From NCBI GenBank assembly GCA_947454215.1, contig CANGJN010000002.1, forward strand, positions 1-14,537: 14,537 nucleotides of DNA, given 5' to 3'. This DNA is from Neisseriaceae bacterium. Lineage in GTDB: Bacteria > Pseudomonadota > Gammaproteobacteria > Burkholderiales > UBA11063. Shown here piece after piece: positions 8,952 to 14,537 of the stretch. A program made the position numbers and the translations under genes. Position 1 is the first letter of the stretch. Every line of letters starts with the position of its first letter. The notes beneath the pieces are model-generated. The model was given only the letters and a program-made list of their open reading frames with translations, searched no databases and had not been told where the DNA came from.

Positions 8952-9602
8952 ATGAAAACAACTATAAATGAGAATTTATATCAGTATTTACTACAATTTG
9001 GAACTAGAGAACATCCTATTCTATCAGATTTAAGACTTTATACCTCTCAATTAGAAAATTTTAGAATGCAAATTCCACCAGATCAAGCTCAATTTATGAT
9101 GCTATTAGCAAAAGTAATGAATGCTAAAAGATATTTAGAAATAGGTGTATTTACAGGTTATAGTACTCTTGCTATGGCTTTATCAATGGGAGATGACTCT
9201 TCAATAGTTGCATTAGAAAAAAATAATGAATATATTAATATAGCAATTAAATTTTGGGGAATGGCACAAGTCGTTGGTAAAATAAGGTTATTTATACAAG
9301 ATGCAATGATCTCTTGTGAAGAGTTACTTCAAAATAATTATACTAATTATTTTGATATAGCATTTATTGATGCAGATAAAACTAACATATTACAATACTA
9401 CGAATATTGTTTACAACTTATAAGGCCACATGGAATTATTTTGATAGATAATGTTTTATACCATGGTAAAGTTTTAGATAAAGATAAATGTGGGTTTGTA
9501 GAAAAAATTTGTGAGTTTAATGAATTTATTTATAATGATTGCCGTGTAGAAATTTCTATGATACCAATAGGAGATGGTCTAACACTTGCATTCAAAAAAT
9601 AA
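8952..9602 (+). CDS. Class I SAM-dependent O-methyltransferase (caffeoyl-CoA OMT-like)
   Basis: A 216-residue cytosolic methyltransferase of the O-methyltransferase family 3, a divalent metal-dependent catechol/caffeoyl-CoA OMT type. Visible motifs: the SAM-binding loop LEIGVFTGYS at residues 62-71; an acidic ribose-binding residue, E89 (ALEKN); metal-ligand residues D140 (FIDADK), D166 and N167 (LIDNVLYHGKV); and the usual C-terminus IPIGDGLTLAFKK. The PPDQAQFMMLLAKV helix at 42-55 is typical of the family. Bacterial members act on varied catechol-like hydroxyls, and the substrate here cannot be inferred. It begins 12 bases after the DUF3460-like gene, with only a weak ribosome binding site, and ends 21 bases before tolR, in the position where tolQ would usually be. 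There is no sign of damage. Confidence 0.9.
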   Translation: MKTTINENLYQYLLQFGTREHPILSDLRLYTSQLENFRMQIPPDQAQFMMLLAKVMNAKRYLEIGVFTGYSTLAMALSMGDDSSIVALEKNNEYINIAIKFWGMAQVVGKIRLFIQDAMISCEELLQNNYTNYFDIAFIDADKTNILQYYEYCLQLIRPHGIILIDNVLYHGKVLDKDKCGFVEKICEFNEFIYNDCRVEISMIPIGDGLTLAFKK

Positions 9603-9623
9603 TATAATCATAGGAGAATATTT

Positions 9624-10043
9624 ATGAGGCGTAAACAACAATTAAATAAATATGTAAATCAAATGAATGTTGTCCCCTATATAGATATTATGTTAGTATT
9701 GCTAGTTATTTTTATGGTAACTGCTCCACTTTTTGTACCAGGTGTAATAAATTTGCCCACAGTTGGTAGGGCGAATAAGATTGTGGAACTGCCAATTGAA
9801 ATAAATATCAATAGTAATAAAGAATATTCTATTACGCAAAATAATAAAACCACAAATATTAAAAGTTTATCTCAATTGATTAATTTAATATCTACTATGA
9901 CAGATAGTAATTCCTCGGTAGTTATTTCTGCGGATAAAGAAGTAAAATATAATATTGTGATTCAAGTTGTTGATAAATTGTATGCCAAAGGAATAAAAAA
10001 AGTTGCTTTAGTGGTTAAAGAAAAAAATGGACAAATTAAATAA
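9624..10043 (+). CDS. tolR: TolR, ion-channel subunit of the Tol-Pal envelope system
   Basis: A 139-residue ExbD/TolR-family inner-membrane protein. With TolQ it uses the proton gradient to energise TolA and so help outer-membrane constriction during division. It has a short cytoplasmic N-terminus (MRRKQQLNKY), then MNVVPYIDIMLVLLVIFMV (residues 14-32). In this segment D21 matches the essential channel aspartate (D23 in E. coli). The periplasmic domain (about 45-139) ends in the VADKLYAKGIKKVALVV-like fold typical of the family. PGVINLPTVG at 39-48 resembles betaproteobacterial TolR. A good AGGAG lies 7 bases before the ATG. The gene overlaps tolA by 17 bases. ExbD is the alternative, but the neighbouring tolA and tolB settle it as TolR. 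No tolQ is found upstream within the window. Confidence 0.94.
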   Translation: MRRKQQLNKYVNQMNVVPYIDIMLVLLVIFMVTAPLFVPGVINLPTVGRANKIVELPIEININSNKEYSITQNNKTTNIKSLSQLINLISTMTDSNSSVVISADKEVKYNIVIQVVDKLYAKGIKKVALVVKEKNGQIK

Positions 10044-10959
10044 ATTTAATCTAGTAATATCGATTCTTATCCATATTATCTTAATTTATTATATTTTATT
10101 TATAAAAGATATAACTTTTTTAATTCCATCAAAGTCTGATGGAGTTGAAGTAAGTATAATACCATCTACATATTTATTAAAACATAGTAATCAAATTAAG
10201 GATAACTCTTATAATCCAAAAGTAACTCCTGAGCCTAAATACGATATACCTGATCAAACTAATCCTGATATAAAAATAAAACAAAAAAATAAAGTAATTA
10301 ATAGTGAAGTAAAAGAAAATAAAAAACATAAGAGGTTATCTATTTATAACAAGAAGCATAATTTGATAAAAAAAAATTTACTTATACCTAAAGAAATTCC
10401 TAAGCCAGATTTGATACCAGAAAAAGAGATTAAAGATAAAACTTTAACTGAAGATAAACCCTTAACTGAAGATAAAATAATTAAAAACAACCCAGTATTA
10501 TCTAATAAATCAGATAATTATCATGTTGTAAAAACTCCTAATATTCCTAAGAAATTAGATAAAGAACAACTGTCTGACTTAATAAGTAGTATTACCACAG
10601 GGGATGTTGCTAATAAAGAAAAAGGTGTTGTTATTGGTGGAAAAATAACAGGCACATCTAAAACAGATAATTTAATCTCAAATTATAGCGATAAAGTTAT
10701 TAATAAAGTAAGACCTTATATACAATTACCAGAAAATATAAGTTCTGATGATGAGGTTTTAGTAACTGTTGAAATATTACCTAATTTGACAGTATATGAT
10801 ATAACTTTTATTGATTCTAATGATCTTAAAATAAATAAAAATATTAATTATAATAATGCTGTATTAACTGCTATAAAAAAAGCCTCACCATTTCCTCCAT
10901 TACCTGATGGAGCCGCTTATGAAGATTATAGATTACTACATTTGACATTTAAACCTTAA
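10027..10959 (+). CDS. tolA: TolA, envelope-spanning protein of the Tol-Pal system
   Basis: Links the TolQR motor in the inner membrane to TolB-Pal at the outer membrane. It has 310 residues in three parts. The N-terminal membrane anchor at about 9-27 carries the S-x3-H motif (S12, H16) through which TolA and TonB couple to their motors. The long periplasmic spacer at about 50-180 is rich in Lys, Pro, Asn and Glu, with TonB-like PKP/PEP pieces instead of the Ala/Lys/Glu helix of classical TolA, and includes two LTEDK repeats. The C-terminal domain at about 215-310 ends in ASPFPPLPDGAAYEDYRLLH followed by LTFKP, which fits TolA/TonB C-terminal folds. The start at 10027 lies inside tolR. On sequence alone it might be called TonB, but its place between tolR and tolB identifies it as TolA. 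Confidence 0.9.
   Translation: MDKLNKFNLVISILIHIILIYYILFIKDITFLIPSKSDGVEVSIIPSTYLLKHSNQIKDNSYNPKVTPEPKYDIPDQTNPDIKIKQKNKVINSEVKENKKHKRLSIYNKKHNLIKKNLLIPKEIPKPDLIPEKEIKDKTLTEDKPLTEDKIIKNNPVLSNKSDNYHVVKTPNIPKKLDKEQLSDLISSITTGDVANKEKGVVIGGKITGTSKTDNLISNYSDKVINKVRPYIQLPENISSDDEVLVTVEILPNLTVYDITFIDSNDLKINKNINYNNAVLTAIKKASPFPPLPDGAAYEDYRLLHLTFKP
10444..10476 (+). repeat. 15-base direct repeat inside the tolA spacer
   Basis: TTAACTGAAGATAAA occurs at 10444-10458 and again at 10462-10476, with a period of 18 bases (6 codons). It encodes LTEDK twice in the flexible periplasmic spacer. This is probably a recent slippage duplication. Confidence 0.7.
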
Positions 10960-10977
10960 TTTTGGAGATATATAAAT

Positions 10978-12204
10978 ATGAAAATAAAAATTAAATTAAC
11001 GATTATAACTTATTTAATTATAAATTTTGTAAATGCTGTACAAAATATAGAGATTGTTGGAGGAAGTACCTCAGGTCCTAAAATCGATATAGTCAATTTT
11101 ATTAATGATCCTCAATCCGAAATGTCGAGTGTGGTTGCCAATGATTTGAAGATAACAGGTGAATTTAATGTATCTCTTCTTTTAGATGAAAAAGAAATGA
11201 AAGATGTTCCTCAGTATGTAGTAACTGGTTCTGTACTGCCTTCTTCTATTAACTGTAAACTATCAAGTAGAGAAATAAATGGGCAAAGTACTGTTTTGTT
11301 TGATAAAAATTATTTATATGAATCTTTAGTAAATAAAAGAAAAGCAATGCATTCTTGTAGTAATGATATTTATGAAAAAATAACTGGTAACCATGGTTCA
11401 TTTACTTCAAAAATTGCATTTATTCTAAAAAATAATAATAAATATTCTATTGTTGTTTCAGATTATGATGGGTATAATCAAAAAACTATCTTGAGTACTG
11501 TGCATCCGATTATATCTTTGGCGTGGAGCCCAGATGCAAAGCAAATTTCATATACGTCCTTTGAATCGAATAAACCTACAGTGTATGTTCAAGACCTATA
11601 TAATTCAAATAGATATTTAGAGTCTAATTTTAAAGGATCAAATTCATCTTCAGTGTTCACCAATGATGATAAAAATATCTTGTTAACTTTAACAAAAGAT
11701 GGTGGTTCGCACATATATATGTTACCTAAACAGAAATTTTTTTCTGGTGAAACTGCTAAAAGTTTAATTAATTTTGGTACGATTGATACAGAAGCGTCTA
11801 TATCTAAAGAAGGTAAAATAGTATTTACCTCTGATCATGATGGTGGTCCCCAAATTTTTATGACTAGTATAGATGGAGGTACTCCTGTTAGACTAACATT
11901 ACAAAATGGTAATTATAATACCTCAGCAAAACTTTCGCATGATGGAAAAAAAATGGTGTTTGTAAATAGAACAGATGCAAGACAGTTAGAGGCTTATATA
12001 ATGGATTTAGCCACAAAAACATCTTATCAAATTAGTTTTAAAACTACAATGGACCTATCTCCTAGTTTCTCTCCCAATGATAAATTAGTTTTATTTTCTA
12101 GTAATGGAGAAATGTATATTGTAAATACTTTAGGAACAATTCAAACTGAAGTTAGTAATATTAAAGGTGATATTATCGATCAATCATGGTCTCCAGTAAA
12201 TTAA
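10978..12204 (+). CDS. tolB: TolB, periplasmic beta-propeller protein of the Tol-Pal system
   Basis: Periplasmic partner of Pal and TolA. It has 408 residues, a little shorter than E. coli TolB (430). A signal peptide is present (MKIKIKLTIITYLIINFVNA, probably cut after A20). The N-terminal alpha/beta domain runs to about residue 142 and includes CSNDIYEKITG at 127-137. Six-bladed propeller repeats follow at about 145-408, visible as repeated W/L-SPD, SxDG and IYVxDL-type units (ISLAWSPDAKQISYT, ISKEGKIVFTSDHDGGPQIF, AKLSHDGKKMVFV, PSFSPNDKLVLFS). GGAG lies 10 bases before the ATG, and the gap to tolA is 18 bases, so tolRAB form one operon. The normal next gene, pal, is absent; instead a 353-base gap and a protease gene follow. 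The protein looks complete. Confidence 0.95.
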   Translation: MKIKIKLTIITYLIINFVNAVQNIEIVGGSTSGPKIDIVNFINDPQSEMSSVVANDLKITGEFNVSLLLDEKEMKDVPQYVVTGSVLPSSINCKLSSREINGQSTVLFDKNYLYESLVNKRKAMHSCSNDIYEKITGNHGSFTSKIAFILKNNNKYSIVVSDYDGYNQKTILSTVHPIISLAWSPDAKQISYTSFESNKPTVYVQDLYNSNRYLESNFKGSNSSSVFTNDDKNILLTLTKDGGSHIYMLPKQKFFSGETAKSLINFGTIDTEASISKEGKIVFTSDHDGGPQIFMTSIDGGTPVRLTLQNGNYNTSAKLSHDGKKMVFVNRTDARQLEAYIMDLATKTSYQISFKTTMDLSPSFSPNDKLVLFSSNGEMYIVNTLGTIQTEVSNIKGDIIDQSWSPVN

Positions 12205-12254
12205 ACTGAATTTCATTTGCTATATTTTAAATAATCATAAAAAATACTTGAAAC

Positions 12255-12271
12255 AAATACATTGTGTATTT
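12255..12271 (+). terminator. Possible weak terminator hairpin after tolB
   Basis: AAATACA-TTG-TGTATTT forms a perfect 7-pair stem with a 3-base loop, about 50 bases after the tolB stop, and one more T follows. The stem is AT-rich and the T-run is short, so termination would be weak. Confidence 0.35.
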
Positions 12272-12325
12272 TATCCAAGAATAAATAGGTATAAATATCA
12301 GTTGTATTAAAATTTTAAAAATAAG

Positions 12326-12507
12326 GTTACTACTCAGCAACATATAACATATGGAGTTATTTGTAATATTAATGAATTAATAGGGTGATTATCAGATATA
12401 TTAAATTTAAAAATGCTCTAATAATGTCGATATTTAAAATTAACTTGAAAATTTTCTAAAAGAATTATATAATAATATCAATGCATTAACTACTGCTGAG
12501 TAGTAAC
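12326..12507 (+). mobile_element. MITE-like element with 14-base perfect terminal inverted repeats
   Basis: GTTACTACTCAGCA at 12326-12339 and its exact reverse complement at 12494-12507 bound a 154-base, very AT-rich interior with no open frame. The arms contain six G/C of 14, well above the local average, so a chance match is unlikely. The bases just outside are AAAATAAG (12318-12325) and AAAAGAAG (12508-12515), 7 of 8 identical, which may be an 8-base target-site duplication, although poly-A-like DNA makes such matches easy. The size, lack of coding and terminal repeats fit a MITE mobilised by a transposase elsewhere. I cannot name the insertion sequence family. The element is not repeated in this window. 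A regulatory stem with a large loop is the alternative reading. Confidence 0.5.
12445..12473 (+). promoter_or_regulatory. Sigma-70 promoter candidate for the protease gene
   Basis: TTGAAA (12445-12450, 5 of 6 to consensus) and TATAAT (12468-12473, perfect) are separated by exactly 17 bases. Transcription would start near 12480, giving a leader of about 78 bases that includes the right inverted-repeat arm. The promoter lies inside the MITE-like element and points at the protease. Confidence 0.55.
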
Positions 12508-12557
12508 AAAAGAAGTTATTTTATTATTTAAAAGTATCTATCTTTATTAGGATTAAT

Positions 12558-14087
12558 ATGAAAATTAAAATAATTAAGATTTTAATGATGTTTTTAGTAA
12601 ATAGTAGTTTATTGGCTTATATTAATGCAAATACAGATTTTGGTGGATTGCCAAAAGATTTAGTTAATCTTTATAATCAATTAATGGTTCTGGATATAAG
12701 TCCACCACATTCACGTTGCACAACTCTACCAATTTCACCAAATCAAGCAATTACAGCTTATCATTGTGTTTATCCTCTTCGTGTTAAAAATAATCAGTAT
12801 TATAATTCTTATAAATTTATCCGTTTTTTAAGTCATCTTTTAATTAAGAAATATACGAATGAATTAGAATATTTTAAAAGTAGGTTTATTTTAAATCAAG
12901 ATTTTACTATATTTTCAGGTTTAGATATAGATATAAACCCTGATCTTATTCCTGTTTTTTTTAATAAACAGCCTGAAGATATAGCTTTATTAACTATTAA
13001 TGATACTAATAGATTAAATACTTTTACAGATTATATTAATAAAGATAAAATTGTAATTAATAAGGAAACCTATTGTAGTTATTTTGATAAAGATTGCAAA
13101 AATATAAAACCTGGTTATCATCTATATTTTTTTGGAATAAGACGTTCAACTCAAAAGGATCGTCTTTATTTACCTAAAGGTGCGAAAATATCGTCATATA
13201 TAGCTGAATGGATAGACCTGCCTTTATTAACATGGGATATGGCTAGTGTTTTTAATATTTTTGAATCTTCTACACTAACATTAACTGTTTCTCATATTGA
13301 GGCAGAAAGCGGTGATTCAGGGGGACCAGTATTTATTTGTAATTATAATGTGAATATGAAAGAAGAAAATGAATGTAGATTGATTGCAGTTTTAAGTTCT
13401 GATAATATACTTTATACTTTTTTAACTCCTATATTTGCTTTGAAAAATTTAGAAGAAAAAAAAGTAAAACAAACTCCACCAGTATTTTTTTTAATAAATA
13501 CATGTAAAGAATTCAATGATAGATATAATGCTGATGAATATGTTTATTTTTTCCTTGATAATAGATATTATCGATTCGGTAAGAGTTATAATCCTATGTA
13601 CGATAGTGACAGCCTTAAACTAATTACTTATGATAAAGGTAAACAAAAAAATACAGGTTTAAATTTTAGAGAGTGTGAAAATAATAAATTATATTTTTCT
13701 AGTATAGAAAAAGGGGCAATGTTTACTCAATTAAATAAGTCTTTCTTTTATAAGAATACAACAACCTCTATGCCACCATCTAAATTTTATAAATGTTCAG
13801 ACTTTGAGGATTTTATTAAGGATAAGGAAAGTGTATTATTTTATACATTTTATGCTTCTATCAATAATGAAAATGATTTTATACTAAGTTTTTACAAGTT
13901 TAGTAAAGTCGATAAAAGAATTTTGGTATTTAATGGTCTTAAACTAAGATGGGAAAAATCTGAAGATGACCTTAAATTTATTAAATGCTTTAAAAATATT
14001 GATAATTTAGCATATTTACAATTTATTGATAAAATAGGAAAGGTTAAGTTAATTCTATTAGGGACGATCCTTGTTTATGAGTACTAA
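12558..14087 (+). CDS. Secreted trypsin-like serine protease with an unknown C-terminal region
   Basis: A 509-residue exported protein of the chymotrypsin (S1/PA clan) fold. The signal peptide covers about 1-24 (MKIKIIKILMMFLVNSSLLA, cut near A20 or A24). The catalytic triad is H69 (TAYHC), D141 (EDIALL) and S254 (GDSGGP). C54 and C70 have the spacing of the conserved disulfide at the catalytic histidine; C173/C180 and C261/C273 could form two more. No IVGG-type activation site is seen. Residues 300-509 I do not recognise; they appear to be two related cysteine-bounded modules, about 307-391 (C316...C372) and 406-501 (C412...C477). AGGA lies 5 bases before the ATG. A second gene with a nearly identical start follows at 14422. 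A role in host interaction or envelope processing is inference only; substrate and final location (periplasm or outside) are unknown. Confidence 0.85.
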   Translation: MKIKIIKILMMFLVNSSLLAYINANTDFGGLPKDLVNLYNQLMVLDISPPHSRCTTLPISPNQAITAYHCVYPLRVKNNQYYNSYKFIRFLSHLLIKKYTNELEYFKSRFILNQDFTIFSGLDIDINPDLIPVFFNKQPEDIALLTINDTNRLNTFTDYINKDKIVINKETYCSYFDKDCKNIKPGYHLYFFGIRRSTQKDRLYLPKGAKISSYIAEWIDLPLLTWDMASVFNIFESSTLTLTVSHIEAESGDSGGPVFICNYNVNMKEENECRLIAVLSSDNILYTFLTPIFALKNLEEKKVKQTPPVFFLINTCKEFNDRYNADEYVYFFLDNRYYRFGKSYNPMYDSDSLKLITYDKGKQKNTGLNFRECENNKLYFSSIEKGAMFTQLNKSFFYKNTTTSMPPSKFYKCSDFEDFIKDKESVLFYTFYASINNENDFILSFYKFSKVDKRILVFNGLKLRWEKSEDDLKFIKCFKNIDNLAYLQFIDKIGKVKLILLGTILVYEY

Positions 14088-14100
14088 CCTATACAGGTTA
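14085..14100 (+). terminator. Possible weak hairpin at the protease gene end
   Basis: TAACCT-ATAC-AGGTTA forms a 6-pair stem that includes the stop codon, followed by TTT and then a run of A. The T-run is too short for a confident intrinsic terminator. Confidence 0.25.
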
Positions 14101-14421
14101 TTTAAAAAAAATTTCACCATATATAACTTATTTGGATTGAAATTCATTGTAAATGTAAGTATAGTTCAAGTCATAAAAGAATAATCTCTCATTTAATAAG
14201 TAAATATTAAAGATTAAAAACATTATTTCAAGAGTAAAAATTTTATTAAACCGATATTTAACACTTCTAATTTCATATTATAATGCAGTCTGGGAAATGG
14301 AATTTTTTTTTAAAGTTTTATTCATAATAAATAATGAAAACATCCCAATAAGAGCTCTAATGCATATAACAATAAAGATATTTTAGTAATATTAGTATTT
14401 TAAAATTTTTTGTGGTTTAAT
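14088..14421 (+). other. 334-base non-coding gap before the second protease-family gene
   Basis: No gene, tRNA or inverted-repeat element is found, and the sequence does not align by eye with the gap before the first copy. Two promoter-like pairs are present: TTGAAA 14137-14142 with TATAGT 14160-14165 (17-base spacer), and TTAACA 14258-14263 with TATAAT 14279-14284 (15-base spacer). A run of nine T lies at 14303-14311. Confidence 0.55.
14137..14165 (+). promoter_or_regulatory. Weak sigma-70 promoter candidate before the second protease-family gene
   Basis: TTGAAA and TATAGT (each 5 of 6 to consensus) are separated by 17 bases, about 257 bases before the ATG at 14422. The -35 matches that of the promoter candidate before the first copy, but flanking bases differ. 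A second pair at 14258-14284 is closer but has a short 15-base spacer. Either could be chance in this AT-rich gap. Confidence 0.25.
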
Positions 14422-14537
14422 ATGAAAATTAAAATAATAAAAATTTTAGTGATGTTTTTAGTAAATAGTAGTATATTTGCTTATATTAATGCAAATACAG
14501 ATTTTAGTGGATTGCCAAAAGATTTGGTTGATCTTTA
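14422..14537 (+). CDS. Second protease-family gene, 3' end beyond the window
   Basis: Only the first 38 codons are present, with the frame still open at the window end. They encode a signal peptide followed by INANTDFSGLPKDLVDL. 33 of 38 residues match the start of the protease gene at 12558, and 108 of 116 bases are identical, so this is a tandem paralogue. The differences are M10V, L18I, L19F, G29S and N37D. The match begins at the start codon; upstream DNA is different. A GTGG lies about 6 bases before the ATG. Whether it keeps the catalytic triad and C-terminal modules cannot be seen. Both copies may be exported in the same way, given the shared signal peptide. Confidence 0.85.
   Translation, partial: MKIKIIKILVMFLVNSSIFAYINANTDFSGLPKDLVDL

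Larger units (their letters stand above)
12205..12557 (+). other. 353-base non-coding gap between tolB and the protease gene
   Basis: No gene is found, and nothing resembles pal. The gap holds a possible terminator at 12255-12271, a 182-base sequence bounded by 14-base inverted repeats at 12326-12507, a sigma-70-like promoter inside that sequence, and a short leader with AGGA at 12549-12552 before the protease ATG. Confidence 0.7.

Overview
The window is a very AT-rich stretch (about a quarter G+C by eye) of a proteobacterial chromosome, with every convincing gene on the + strand. Several details point to a betaproteobacterium: the RSAGC form of the UbiA active-site helix, a DUF3460-like 63-residue protein directly after mnmA, a TolR with a PGVINLPTVG segment after its membrane helix, and an RpoD with a long lysine-rich N-terminal extension. 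The low G+C and the secreted-protein duplications suggest a host-associated or intracellular lifestyle. That last step is inference, and no genus is claimed.

Region 1 (1-5822) is a tight housekeeping run: the 3' part of ubiA (ubiquinone synthesis), uvrC (excision repair nuclease), pgsA (phosphatidylglycerol phosphate synthase) and rpoD (primary sigma factor). ubiA and uvrC overlap by 4 bases, uvrC and pgsA are 3 bases apart, and pgsA and rpoD are 18 bases apart, so they are probably one transcript. RpoD is enlarged at both ends, with a basic N-terminus and an acidic C-terminus.

Region 2 (5823-8688) is a 467-base gap followed by an APC-family amino acid permease that overlaps mnmA (tRNA 2-thiouridylase) by 4 bases.

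Region 3 (8689-12204) starts with a likely extended -10 promoter. It runs through the DUF3460-like gene, a class I SAM-dependent O-methyltransferase, and then tolR, tolA and tolB of the Tol-Pal envelope system. Neither tolQ nor pal is in its usual place beside these genes.

Region 4 (12205-14537) looks accessory. A 353-base gap after tolB contains a 182-base sequence bounded by perfect 14-base inverted repeats, which resembles a MITE (a small non-autonomous transposable element). It carries a near-consensus sigma-70 promoter pointing right. This leads to a secreted chymotrypsin-fold serine protease of 509 residues, whose C-terminal half I do not recognise and which appears to be two related cysteine-bounded modules. 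After another 334-base gap, a second gene begins with an almost identical N-terminus and is cut by the window end, so this is a tandem family. The protease family, its unknown C-terminal modules and the promoter-bearing inverted-repeat element are the most novel part of the window.
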